Positions 8,662 through 16,600 of a DNA stretch of 64,000 nt are shown in pieces. The stretch is from an uncultured Gemmata sp. (GTDB taxonomy: Bacteria > Planctomycetota > Planctomycetia > Gemmatales > Gemmataceae). The stretch spans positions 124,001 to 188,000 of the forward strand of contig CALDUT010000010.1 in the NCBI GenBank assembly GCA_937924775.1, given 5' to 3'. The notes below the pieces were generated by a model. That model was not told the DNA's origin and searched no databases. It was given only the letters and a program-made list of their open reading frames with translations. Numbering within the stretch: position 1 is the first letter of the stretch; each line of letters starts with the position of its first letter. The position numbers and the translations under genes are program-made.

Positions 8662-9657
8662 ATGGCTGTTAATCTTCCCCCGCAATATCACGATGCCGAG
8701 GCTCGGTACAAGAAAGCCCAAACCCTTGAGGATAAACTCGTGGCCCTCAAGGAAATGTGGGTGTTACTGCCGAAGCACAAAGCTAGTGAGAAAGTTCAAG
8801 CGGATCTGAAGGCAAAAATTTCTGAACTCACAGATCAGATTGAGCAGGCCAAAAGCGGGCCCAAGAAAGTCCCCCCCGGGGTTTTCAAAATTCCCCGGCA
8901 AGGGGCCGGGACGGTGGTTTTGGTCGGTCCGCCGAATGCTGGCAAGTCGCAACTTCTGACGCAATTGACCAAAGCTACACCCACGGTTGCGCCCTATCCA
9001 TTCACGACCCGCGAACCGATCCCGGGCATGATGGATTATGAAGATGTCCGCGTGCAGTTGATCGATCTTCCGCCCATCACCAGCGATCATTATGAGACTT
9101 TCATCACCGATATAACCCGGGCCGCGGATGCGGCACTGCTGTTTCTTGATCTTGCCGACGACGACGGTCCGGCTGCCACGCAAGCTGTCATCGACCGGCT
9201 CCGGCAGGCCCGGCGAGAGTTAGTTCCTCCCGGAACCCCACCGAGTGACGATCCCGCCGTTTATACCATACCCACACTTCTGGTGGCCAATAAGTGTGAT
9301 GACGACGCTGCGGATATTCGCCTCGAATTGGCCCGGGAACAATGCGGTAGTCGTTTCCCGCTGTATGTCGTCGCCGCGCAACGGGGGGACGGCCTGGCCG
9401 AATTGCGGCGGGCGATTTTTGAAACTCTCGGCGTTATTCGCATCTACACCAAGCAACCGGGCAAAGCACCAGACCTGACATCGCCGTTCACGCTACCCCA
9501 GGGGGCCACTGTGGCCGACTTGGCGGGGAAAATCCATCGCGATTTGGAAGATCGCGTTAAATCTGCACGCGTCTGGGGTACCGGTGTTCATGAGGGCCAA
9601 ACTGTCGGCCGTGATCATGTCTTGCACGACAAAGACATTGTGGAACTCCAGGTTTGA
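8662..9657 (+). CDS. OBG/DRG-type GTPase with C-terminal TGS domain
   Basis: The 331-residue product has an N-terminal helical, Lys-rich part (1-75), a G domain with P-loop GPPNAGKS (near 89-96), TTREP as the G2 region, G3 as DLPPI instead of the usual DxxG, and G4 NKCD. The C-terminal TGS domain (about 265-331) reads GATVADLAGKIHRDL and ends DKDIVELQV. This is the DRG/Obg-like layout found in many planctomycetes; binding to RNA or ribosomes is a family-based guess. The DLPP in place of DxPG removes the usual Gly of switch II, so hydrolysis may differ from classic GTPases. It heads a plus-strand run of four genes with a RicT-like gene next. Confidence 0.9.
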   Translation: MAVNLPPQYHDAEARYKKAQTLEDKLVALKEMWVLLPKHKASEKVQADLKAKISELTDQIEQAKSGPKKVPPGVFKIPRQGAGTVVLVGPPNAGKSQLLTQLTKATPTVAPYPFTTREPIPGMMDYEDVRVQLIDLPPITSDHYETFITDITRAADAALLFLDLADDDGPAATQAVIDRLRQARRELVPPGTPPSDDPAVYTIPTLLVANKCDDDAADIRLELAREQCGSRFPLYVVAAQRGDGLAELRRAIFETLGVIRIYTKQPGKAPDLTSPFTLPQGATVADLAGKIHRDLEDRVKSARVWGTGVHEGQTVGRDHVLHDKDIVELQV

Positions 9658-9813
9658 GGAAAATCATCCCCGGCGGGGGCACTAACGGTCAGTTCACCCT
9701 TGGGCTTGCCGCGCATTGTCATGGCTCGCCATCGAGTTCGTATTGGTCTGTGGTTGGGTAGCTCCAGGGCGACCTGTGTTGTTTCTTATTAGCGAACGTG
9801 CCAAAATACCTTC

Positions 9814-10650
9814 ATGACAACATCCTCTCCTGATTTTCCTTTGCCGTTGCCGGCCTACATCGTCCGACACGGGTCGATGCGGTTCTTGGGCGAATTCACA
9901 GCTGCCCCAGAACTGTGTGTGCGACGAGCGGATGCGGTGATCGTGCGTACCGAACGGGGCCACGAGTGGGGGGAAGTTCTATGTCCTGCTACCCCACAGG
10001 CTGTGGCCGCGATCCCTGAACCAACACGGGGCGAAATCCTCCGCGTAGCGACCACGGATGATCGCGAAAAGCTAGCCCGCCTTCGGGATCAGCAGAAAAA
10101 TCAGTTCGCAAAGGGGGAAGAACTCATCCGGAACCATCAACTGCCCATGCAATTGGTGGATGTGGAATATCTCTTCGGTGGTGAACGACTGATCTTCTAC
10201 TTTTTGGCCGAAGGCCGGGTGGACTTCCGCGAATTGGTCAAAAGTATGGCTCGCGAGTTCCACACCCGCATTGAGTTGCGGCAAATCGGCGTTCGGGATG
10301 AAGCTAAACTTCTGGCCGATTACGGCGATTGTGGCAAACCGGTATGTTGTAACACCCATATGGTGGTGATGCCACCAGTGAATATGCGAATGGCCAAGCT
10401 GCAAAAATCCACGATGGACCCCTCCAAGATTTCCGGTCGCTGCGGGCGGCTGAAATGCTGCCTCCGCTTCGAAAACGATGTTTATGAAGAATTCCAAAAG
10501 CAACTGCCACCGGTCGGCACCCGCGTGGTGACCGCCAAGGGACCGGGGCGGGTGCTGGCCCAGGAAATCCTGGCCCGCCGCGTATTGGTGGAGTTTGAAG
10601 ACGGCCGCCGCTTGCCCGTTGCGGTCGATGAAGTGCTTTCGAAATTGTAA
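9814..10650 (+). CDS. PSP1 domain protein, RicT/YaaT-like
   Basis: The 278-residue protein belongs to the PSP1 family. The core reads VEYLFGGERLIFYFLAEGRVDF, FRELVKSMAREFHTRIELRQ and IGVRDEAKLLADYGDCGKPVCC, followed by SGRCGRLKCCLRFE. The paired Cys motifs (CGKPVCC and CGRLKCC) match those of Bacillus RicT (YaaT), which binds iron-sulfur clusters in a complex affecting RNA processing, sporulation and competence. The Bacillus partners YlbF and YmcA are not visible here. The start at 9814 has no obvious ribosome-binding site. It is followed after 69 bases by a Minf_1886-family gene, possibly in the same transcript. Family call is firm; cellular role in planctomycetes is unknown. Confidence 0.9.
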   Translation: MTTSSPDFPLPLPAYIVRHGSMRFLGEFTAAPELCVRRADAVIVRTERGHEWGEVLCPATPQAVAAIPEPTRGEILRVATTDDREKLARLRDQQKNQFAKGEELIRNHQLPMQLVDVEYLFGGERLIFYFLAEGRVDFRELVKSMAREFHTRIELRQIGVRDEAKLLADYGDCGKPVCCNTHMVVMPPVNMRMAKLQKSTMDPSKISGRCGRLKCCLRFENDVYEEFQKQLPPVGTRVVTAKGPGRVLAQEILARRVLVEFEDGRRLPVAVDEVLSKL

Positions 10651-10719
10651 AACACCTTCAAGGTAACGACCGACAGTCGCGCCAAGCTGTGGCTCAGGCC
10701 CATAAACGGTGAGGTAACT

Positions 10720-11127
10720 GTGGACCCGTTGATCTTGGAACTCTGCCGCGAAGACCCGCGCTTTGCCTATGAGGCTTACGAGTTTGTCTGTGAAGCGGTG
10801 AGCTACACCCAAGAATCCCTCGGACGCGGCCATGAATACGATGCCGAAGATCGCCACGTCTCTGGGGCAGAACTGCTGCGGGGTATCTGTGAACTTGCCA
10901 TTCGAGAATTCGGCATGATGGCCTCCGTCGTCTTCAAACAGTGGGGAATCAAAACAACCGATGACATCGGTGAGATCGTCTTCAAACTCATCAAAGCCAA
11001 ACGGCTCAGCAAATCCGACCGCGATGATCCCCAGGACTTCCACGATCTCTTCGATCTGCATCAGGCGTTGACCGAAGGTTTCGAATTGACCCTTAGCGAC
11101 AAGTCGGCCAAACGGAGCAAGCGATGA
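10720..11127 (+). CDS. Minf_1886 family protein
   Basis: The 135-residue soluble protein resembles the Minf_1886 family of Verrucomicrobia and planctomycetes: YEAYEFVCEAVSYTQE near the start, then HVSGAELLRGICELAIREFG, VFKQWGIKTTDDIGEIVF and DFHDLFDLHQAL, and a basic tail (KSAKRSKR). No function is established that I know of. The GTG start at 10720 is supported by a GAGGT five bases upstream. The stop overlaps the ATG of the next gene by four bases (ATGA at 11124..11127), so the two are probably co-translated. It follows the RicT-like gene closely, which suggests a shared transcript with genes from 8662. Confidence 0.8.
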   Translation: MDPLILELCREDPRFAYEAYEFVCEAVSYTQESLGRGHEYDAEDRHVSGAELLRGICELAIREFGMMASVVFKQWGIKTTDDIGEIVFKLIKAKRLSKSDRDDPQDFHDLFDLHQALTEGFELTLSDKSAKRSKR

Positions 11128-11606
11128 CCACGCATCTACCGTCGCCGATGGCCGCTGGCCGCTTCGCGTGGGGCAAGCTGGGGCTAGCCGGTTCCATTGT
11201 GTTGCTATTGGGTTGGTTCACTTGGCTCGGCTCGACCGCGTTGACCAAAAGCCGGGAACCGGTCGTGTCGCGGGCGCAGGCCGCGGCAGCCCCAGTGGCC
11301 GTGGTGGCCGAACTGAGCGGAAGCGGCGAAGTTGCAAACGCTCAAGTTGTGGTGAAAGAATCCCTCACTTCCACCTCCCCGCCCGTTGGGGCCGTAATGG
11401 TGGTGAAAAACCTGCCGGTCTGCATTGGATTCCATGGCCCTGGCGAATATTTGCTGTTGCTGCAACCCTTAGGAGCCGAGGATTTTGTGGTGGTGGGGCA
11501 GCAAAACTCCCCCGGCGCGCGGCTGGAAGGCGTTGGTGCGCCCAAAATCTATGTGTGGGGGCCGGCTGTCCGCGCCCAAGTGCTACGGCTTTTTCCCACA
11601 CCCTGA
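11124..11606 (+). CDS. Hypothetical membrane-anchored protein
   Basis: The 160-residue product has a short N-terminal cytoplasmic part, one membrane segment at about 17-36 (LGLAGSIVLLLGWFTWLGS), an Ala-rich linker, and a C-terminal beta-rich part outside (VVVKNLPVCIGFHGPGEYLL, then APKIYVWGPAVRAQVL). I do not recognise a family. The four-base overlap with the Minf_1886 gene points to coupled translation and a shared role. It is the last gene of the 8662-11606 run and converges on nikR. Confidence 0.7.
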   Translation: MTTHLPSPMAAGRFAWGKLGLAGSIVLLLGWFTWLGSTALTKSREPVVSRAQAAAAPVAVVAELSGSGEVANAQVVVKESLTSTSPPVGAVMVVKNLPVCIGFHGPGEYLLLLQPLGAEDFVVVGQQNSPGARLEGVGAPKIYVWGPAVRAQVLRLFPTP

Positions 11607-11684
11607 AGGTTTCGCAATGGGGGGCTTCCCTCTATCGTTGTTAATGGGCTAATGTGGCATAGATTCGCCCCGACCAACCCATCC

Positions 11685-12122
11685 TCAGTGTTTGTGAGGA
11701 TGGGGGTAAGAGACGTTCTCGGCTCGAGCGACGACAAGCTGGGCTTGGTGAATCCCCTTCATGCCACTTAGTTCGGCCGCTAAGCTTTGCAGTTCTTGGG
11801 CCGATCCGCGTAACACAATCACCTCCAAGCACAGATCATGGGTGAGATGAACGTGCATGGACGCAATTACAGTATGCGCGTTTTTGTGCTGAATGTCAAG
11901 TAGCCGGTCGGTTAATTGTGTTTTGTGATGGTCGTACACCAGTGTGAGGCTGGCCGCGACATCAGTGGCGTTGGCTGCCCAGGCCTGTTCGGTAAGCCGT
12001 TCGCGGATCAGTTGCCGGACGGCTTCGCTGCGGGTGGCCAATTTCCCCTCTTTGCAGAATTGGTCGAAGCGCTCCAACAAATCCGCTTCCAGGGAAACTG
12101 AGAATCGCACCAGCTCAGACAC
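11685..12122 (-). CDS. nikR: NikR nickel-responsive transcriptional regulator
   Basis: The 145-residue product has the NikR layout: a ribbon-helix-helix DNA-binding N-terminus (SELVRFSVSLEADLLERFDQ, then ATRSEAVRQLIRERL) and a C-terminal ACT-like nickel-binding domain. All four high-affinity nickel ligands of E. coli NikR (His76, His87, His89, Cys95) have counterparts: His79, His90, His92 and Cys98 here, in DIQHKNAH and SMHVHLTHDLC. The GTG at 12122 was chosen over a TTG at 12146 because it gives the family N-terminus and has GAGG just upstream. A 10-bp hairpin (11678..11687 with 11695..11704) covers its stop codon. No nickel transporter or nickel enzyme gene is in the window, so the target genes lie elsewhere. 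Confidence 0.93.
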   Translation of the reverse strand: MSELVRFSVSLEADLLERFDQFCKEGKLATRSEAVRQLIRERLTEQAWAANATDVAASLTLVYDHHKTQLTDRLLDIQHKNAHTVIASMHVHLTHDLCLEVIVLRGSAQELQSLAAELSGMKGIHQAQLVVARAENVSYPHPHKH

Positions 12123-12264
12123 GGGGCACCTCGCATATCGTGCCAAATTGTGGCCATGACATTCTGTAATGCTCTTTTCACATCCTTTTTACTTGAATTC
12201 GTAGCAGGAGCGTGATAACACAATTTTGTTTTTCGTAATACCGAATCTTCATCCCGAGGTTCCG

Positions 12265-12946
12265 ATGCCAAATTTCCGCCGCTACGCGTTTACATTGATC
12301 GAATTATTGGTCGTGATTGCTATTATTGCCATCTTAATTGGCTTGTTGTTGCCCGCGGTGCAGAAAGTTCGCGAAGCGGCGGCACGCATGAGCTGCCAGA
12401 ATAACTTGCCTGAAACAGATGGGTTTGGCCATTCACAGCTATCATGGGGTGAAAAATCATCTGCCGAATGTGGCGATGGCAGTTCATGGTGTTACCAATT
12501 TGGCCGGTGAAATGCATTACAACATGACCGGTTGGACCTTCACCAGCGGACCGTTTGCGGGTCAACCACGCCTTGGCATGACAACCTGGGTGCGTGCCCA
12601 CCCCGCCGACAGTCACGCGACCACCACGGTGCCGCTCAACACCCGGGCGTTCGTCTCCCGGGCAGATGCGCCCCGGAATTTCTGGACGCTCAGCTCGTTC
12701 TACGCCTTCCGCAGTGTTCATACCGGCGGTGCGAATTTCGTGTTCGGGGATGGCGCGGTTCGCTTTATCCAGGAAACCATTGCCTTCTCCGCCTACCAAT
12801 GGCTGGGGAGCCGCAATAGCGACCTGCCCCCCCGTCGGATTATTAGCCATGATTTCGACAAGTTTTGGAATAAAAAGATCGCCTACACCTCGGAGAGTTT
12901 GTCGAAGGTTTGGAACTTTCCAATGCTTGGACTGAACGCGGTTTGA
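12265..12946 (+). pseudogene. DUF1559 prepilin-like protein, frameshifted and internally deleted
   Basis: From the ATG at 12265 the product starts like the DUF1559 proteins abundant in planctomycetes: a type IV prepilin-like N-terminus ([39 protein letters not shown]). After NNL, at about 12407-12412, the frame carries four extra bases (CCTG). Dropping them gives the family sequence [19 protein letters not shown] in the second frame, which runs on to 12946. That frame keeps the C-terminal SVHTGGANFVFGDGAVRF motif but lacks most of the usual central region, so the product would be about 225 residues instead of about 300. The last 35 residues look unrelated to the family. A GAGG precedes the start. 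It is either a pseudogene or a sequencing error combined with a truly short variant. Confidence 0.75.
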
Positions 12947-13032
12947 CCCCTAGGATGCTGTTTCGGCGTCGCGCCGCGTTTAGGGGGGATGAAGCGGGGA
13001 ACGTTTTCCCCCAAAGCGGTCGCGAGTTAGTC

Positions 13033-13060
13033 TTGTACGCGAACCTTCGCGCTGTAAAAT
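13033..13060 (+). promoter_or_regulatory. Possible promoter of the tRNA-tuf cluster
   Basis: TTGTAC (13033..13038) and TAAAAT (13055..13060) are separated by 16 bases and lie about 55 bases before the first tRNA. The -10 is a good match to the vegetative consensus, the -35 only partial. Nothing else in this 169-base gap resembles a gene. Confidence 0.35.
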
Positions 13061-13115
13061 TGCACTATATTGATGGGAGGTAGTTTCCGTGCAAACCATG
13101 GATCACCTCCCCTCG

Positions 13116-13187
13116 GCTCGCGTAGCTCAGTGGTAGAGCAGCGGTTTTGTAAACCGCTGGTCGTGGGTTCAAGTCCCTCCGCGAGCT
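13116..13187 (+). tRNA. tRNA-Thr (anticodon TGT)
   Basis: A 72-base cloverleaf: acceptor arms GCTCGCG and CGCGAGC pair fully, the D arm reads GCTCAGTGGTAGAGC, the anticodon loop holds TGT between GCGGT and ACCGC, and the T arm has GGTTCAAGTCC. The 3' CCA is not encoded, so a CCA-adding enzyme is needed. It is the first of four tRNAs before tuf. Confidence 0.96.
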
Positions 13188-13283
13188 TTTCGATGCCGGT
13201 AGGGGGTGCTATAAAGGTTTAAGGGTGAACACAGGATTCAGAGGTGATAAAAAATTACCTCGTTGGAGTTCATGAATATTTTT

Positions 13284-13366
13284 GGGTAGGTGGCAGAGTG
13301 GTCAATTGCACCAGACTGTAAATCTGGCCTCTTCGGAGTTCGGGGGTTCGAATCCCTCCCTACCCA
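13284..13366 (+). tRNA. tRNA-Tyr (anticodon GTA)
   Basis: An 83-base class II tRNA with acceptor arms GGGTAGG and CCTACCC, anticodon GTA in the loop between CAGAC and a matching right arm, a long variable arm and T loop GGTTCGAATCC. CCA is not encoded. Confidence 0.96.
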
Positions 13367-13444
13367 TTCCGGCCCACGCAGTGAAGGAACTCAGGGGAAT
13401 TATGGGTTGTCCAGCCACAACTCCTTCACCACCGTGGTTGCACT

Positions 13445-13516
13445 GCGGGTGTAGCTCAACGGTAGAGCTCTAGCCTTCCAAGCTAGATGTTGCGGGTTCA
13501 AATCCCGTCGCCCGCT
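13445..13516 (+). tRNA. tRNA-Gly (anticodon TCC)
   Basis: A 72-base cloverleaf with acceptor arms GCGGGTG and CGCCCGC (one T-G pair), anticodon stem CTAGC/GCTAG around CTTCCAA, giving anticodon TCC, and T loop GGTTCAAATCC. CCA is not encoded. Confidence 0.95.
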
Positions 13517-13601
13517 TTGGTCGCAGTGACCCATGGCGGATGTGACGTTATTCGTTCGCCCATCTGCGAACGGATAGGGCCTTGGGCGACACGCCGGCGG
13601 T

Positions 13602-13682
13602 CAGGCAAAAGGAAAAAGTTCAAAGGAAAATGCCGGCCCTGCGGTCTGCCCCCTTCACTTTTGACTTTTTCTTTTTACCCTG
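13602..13682 (+). repeat. Imperfect A-rich/T-rich inverted repeat between tRNA genes
   Basis: The arm at about 13602..13625 (CAGGCAAAAGGAAAAAGTTC) is nearly complementary to the arm at about 13658..13682 (GACTTTTTCTTTTTACCCTG), with a GC-rich centre of about 32 bases. The transcript between tRNA-Gly and tRNA-Thr could form a long purine/pyrimidine stem. It may be a processing signal or the trace of a small inverted-repeat element; the arms are imperfect. Confidence 0.5.
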
Positions 13683-13694
13683 TCTTTGAAGTCT

Positions 13695-13767
<73 letters not shown>

Positions 13768-13856
13768 CTCGCCGCTGGTCGCGGCGGCCAATGAATGGGC
13801 TTTTGACTTCCGCATTATTAACCCGTTGTTGACTCCACCTAGGAGCGAGGCAAGCG

Positions 13857-15158
13857 ATGGCAAAGGGGACCTTCGAACGGACCAAACCGCACGTTAACGT
13901 CGGCACAATTGGCCACATTGACCACGGCAAAACCACGTTGACAGCGGCGATCCTGGCCCGTAATGCCCACCTCAATAAACTCAAAGAGGTCAAAACCTAC
14001 GCGGAAATCGCCAAAGGCGGTATCGTTCGCGACGCGAACAAAACCGTCACCATCGCTGTTTCGCACGTTGAATACGAATCGAACGACCGGACCTACAGCG
14101 GCCCCGATGCGCTGCCGTTTAAGCATTTGCTGGATTATCCCGGCCTTGACAAGATCAATTTCGCAGAAACGATCAAGGGCCGGCACTACGCCCACATCGA
14201 CTGCCCCGGCCACGCCGACTACATCAAGAACATGATCACCGGGGCAGCCCAGATGGATGCAGCCATTCTGGTGGTGGCTGCTGACGACGGCCCCATGCCC
14301 CAAACCCGCGAACACATCCTATTGGCCAAGCAGGTGGGCGTGCCCAACATCGTCGTTTACCTCAACAAGTGTGACAAGGCCGACCCGGAACTGATTCCGC
14401 TGGTCGTGATGGAACTGCGGGACCTCTTGAACAAGTACGAGTTCAAAGGGGATGATATTCCCATCATCTATGGCCGCTCGAAAGAAGCCTTGGAAAACCC
14501 GACCACCGAAAATGATGGTTCGCTGTCGATCGACGCTTTGATGTTTGCGTTGGATACCTACGTCCCGCTGCCGCAGCGTGATGAAGACAAGCCATTCCTC
14601 ATGTCGGTCGAAGACGTCTTCTCGATCAAAGGTCGGGGGACTGTCGCCACCGGCCGCGTGGAGCGGGGAACGGCCAAAGTGGGCGACGAAGTGGAAATCA
14701 TCGGTCTGCGGAAAGACAACGTGAAGACAGTGATCACTGGGATCGAAATGTTCCAAAAGACCCTCGAAAAAGCCATCGCCGGCGACAACGTCGGGGTGTT
14801 GCTGCGGGGGATTGAAAAAGATGGTGTCGAGCGGGGGCAAGTGCTGGCCAAACCGGGCAGCATTACGCCGCACACCAAGTTCGAGGCTAACATCTACGTC
14901 CTGTCCAAGGACGAAGGTGGACGGCACACGCCGTTTTTCAGCGGCTATAAACCACAATTCTACTTCCGGACGACCGATGTGACCGGGACCATCACCCTGC
15001 CGCCGGGGGTGGAAATGTGTATGCCTGGTGATAACGTGAAGATCAACGTCGAATTGATGGAAGGGATGCCGGTGGCGATGGACGAAGGCCTCCGCTTCGC
15101 TATCCGCGAAGGTGGCAAGACGGTCGGTAGCGGTGTAGTGACCAAAATCATCGCCTGA
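13857..15158 (+). CDS. tuf: Elongation factor Tu with altered switch I and an insertion
   Basis: EF-Tu delivers aminoacyl-tRNA to the ribosome. The product has 433 residues against 394 in E. coli. The P-loop (GHIDHGKT, 19-26), switch II (DCPGHADY), NKCD and domains 2 and 3 ([37 protein letters not shown]) are conventional. Two features are not. The switch I sequence, RGITI in most bacteria, is KTVTI here (62-66), preceded by [10 protein letters not shown]; the Mg-binding Thr is kept. About 31 net extra residues follow (roughly 75-108, including [20 protein letters not shown]) before [11 protein letters not shown]. The altered switch I may be usual in planctomycetes; I am less sure about the insertion. 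The gene sits between the tRNA cluster and trnW-secE, its standard place, so it is probably the working copy. Confidence 0.97.
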   Translation: MAKGTFERTKPHVNVGTIGHIDHGKTTLTAAILARNAHLNKLKEVKTYAEIAKGGIVRDANKTVTIAVSHVEYESNDRTYSGPDALPFKHLLDYPGLDKINFAETIKGRHYAHIDCPGHADYIKNMITGAAQMDAAILVVAADDGPMPQTREHILLAKQVGVPNIVVYLNKCDKADPELIPLVVMELRDLLNKYEFKGDDIPIIYGRSKEALENPTTENDGSLSIDALMFALDTYVPLPQRDEDKPFLMSVEDVFSIKGRGTVATGRVERGTAKVGDEVEIIGLRKDNVKTVITGIEMFQKTLEKAIAGDNVGVLLRGIEKDGVERGQVLAKPGSITPHTKFEANIYVLSKDEGGRHTPFFSGYKPQFYFRTTDVTGTITLPPGVEMCMPGDNVKINVELMEGMPVAMDEGLRFAIREGGKTVGSGVVTKIIA

Positions 15159-15277
15159 AGTATCACAAGGGAGGGACTATTCGCAATCAGCCAGGGTGCA
15201 TAGAACGTACCTTGGCGAGAATCATCGCTGGGGATGTCTAATCCCAGTGATGAGATCTGCGATTCCGCCTCCCGGTT

Positions 15278-15349
15278 ACGAGCGTAGCTCAACGGTAGAG
15301 CAGCGGTTTCCAAAACCGCCGGTTGGGGGTTCAAATCCCTCCGCTCGTG
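15278..15349 (+). tRNA. tRNA-Trp (anticodon CCA)
   Basis: A 72-base cloverleaf with acceptor arms ACGAGCG and CGCTCGT, anticodon stem GCGGT/ACCGC around TTCCAAA, giving anticodon CCA, and T loop GGTTCAAATCC. The 3' CCA is not encoded. Trp tRNA between tuf and secE is a common bacterial arrangement. The 255 bases that follow up to secE show nothing clear. Confidence 0.95.
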
Positions 15350-15604
15350 CTGTTTGGAGTTCCGCGACCTGCACAAGGCAACCTGTCGGCCCGGCACGGT
15401 TTGCGAGTGCCGACCCACTGCCGTACCGGTGCTTTGCGGACACCGCCTAACAGATTGCCACGCGAACGCCGCCGGCCGCTGAACCGGGTTTGCCCGATTT
15501 GGCGGCCGGTTGATTCATAGTAGACCTCAACACGGCTTGCATACCGATCACATTCGATCGACCACATACGGACGAATCGCAACACTCCGCAGCGAGGATG
15601 GAGT

Positions 15605-16564
15605 ATGGCCACCGCCGTTGAACCCAGTTCCGCACCCAGTACCCCCCGCAAAACACTCAGCTTGCCCATCGCCAGTCTGTTGGGGGCCATTTACGTTGTG
15701 GCGGTGCTGGCGGTGATCTCCTACCTCTTGCCGATGCTCTGGGTCGAGCAGGTTTCTCCCCGCATCCGCGACAACTTCCTCGATTGGGTCTTCTGGCTTC
15801 CCACCTTGGCGTTGGTCACCGGAGGGTTGTTCTGGTTCGGTGCCCGGCTGGCAGGAGAAAATGTGCCGGCGGGCACGCGTGGCGGCATCTTCCTCATGCT
15901 GGTGACCGCAGCGGTTATCTTCCTCATCGTCCGAGAGTTCGCGGTAGCTTTCGATGGGGCGGCTGGGCAGGTCGTTGGTGGGATCATTGGGCTGGTTTTG
16001 CTCTTTTTGGCCGTCCGGCTTTTCACCAGCCCCACGGGCACACGTTGGATGGTCAGCCTCGAAGAGCAGGGTTGGTTCTCCACTCATCAATATAAGCGTT
16101 CACTGGGATTGCGGGTCCGCCGGTTGACAATTCTGGGGATTCTGCTCATCGGTTGCAGCGGAGCCTATACCCTCTGGTTCCAAGGACTTTTGCCCAACCG
16201 GTGGACGATGACGATGCCGTTTGGTCTGGAGCCGATCGTTGTGATGAACAACGCTGCGGAAGTGATTCCCGCTCTCATCTTTCTCCTGACGCTGTGGATC
16301 GCCTGGCGGGCCGTCAATGTGCCCACCTTCGCGGAGTTCCTCATCGCCACCGAAGCAGAAATGAACAAAGTCTCCTGGACCACGCGGAAACGGCTCGCCC
16401 AAGATACTGTTGTGGTCCTGATTACCACTCTGCTGTTGACCATCTTTTTGTTGGTGGTCGACTTGTTCTGGGGTTGGCTGCTGAGTAACCGCTATGTGGG
16501 GGTTCTTCCCAGTGCAGCGCCGGCCCCAGAAAAAGCTGGGCAATTCCAAGAAGTGAAGTGGTAA
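15605..16564 (+). CDS. secE: Preprotein translocase subunit SecE with long multi-span N-terminus
   Basis: SecE clamps SecY in the protein-export channel. The C-terminal 65 residues carry the SecE signature: an amphipathic helix FAEFLIATEAEMNKVSWTTR followed by one membrane helix (VVVLITTLLLTIFLLVVDLF). The 319-residue length is far above the 60-130 usual for SecE. The first 240 residues contain about six further hydrophobic segments (near 20-45, 60-80, 95-115, 120-140, 178-198 and 210-232), which I do not recognise as a separate family. Position between trnW and nusG supports the call. Start is ATG at 15605 after GAGGATGGAGT. Confidence 0.9.
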   Translation: MATAVEPSSAPSTPRKTLSLPIASLLGAIYVVAVLAVISYLLPMLWVEQVSPRIRDNFLDWVFWLPTLALVTGGLFWFGARLAGENVPAGTRGGIFLMLVTAAVIFLIVREFAVAFDGAAGQVVGGIIGLVLLFLAVRLFTSPTGTRWMVSLEEQGWFSTHQYKRSLGLRVRRLTILGILLIGCSGAYTLWFQGLLPNRWTMTMPFGLEPIVVMNNAAEVIPALIFLLTLWIAWRAVNVPTFAEFLIATEAEMNKVSWTTRKRLAQDTVVVLITTLLLTIFLLVVDLFWGWLLSNRYVGVLPSAAPAPEKAGQFQEVKW

Positions 16565-16600
16565 CGCAGACCCTGGAGGCGGCCCTGCGGCCGAGTTCCG

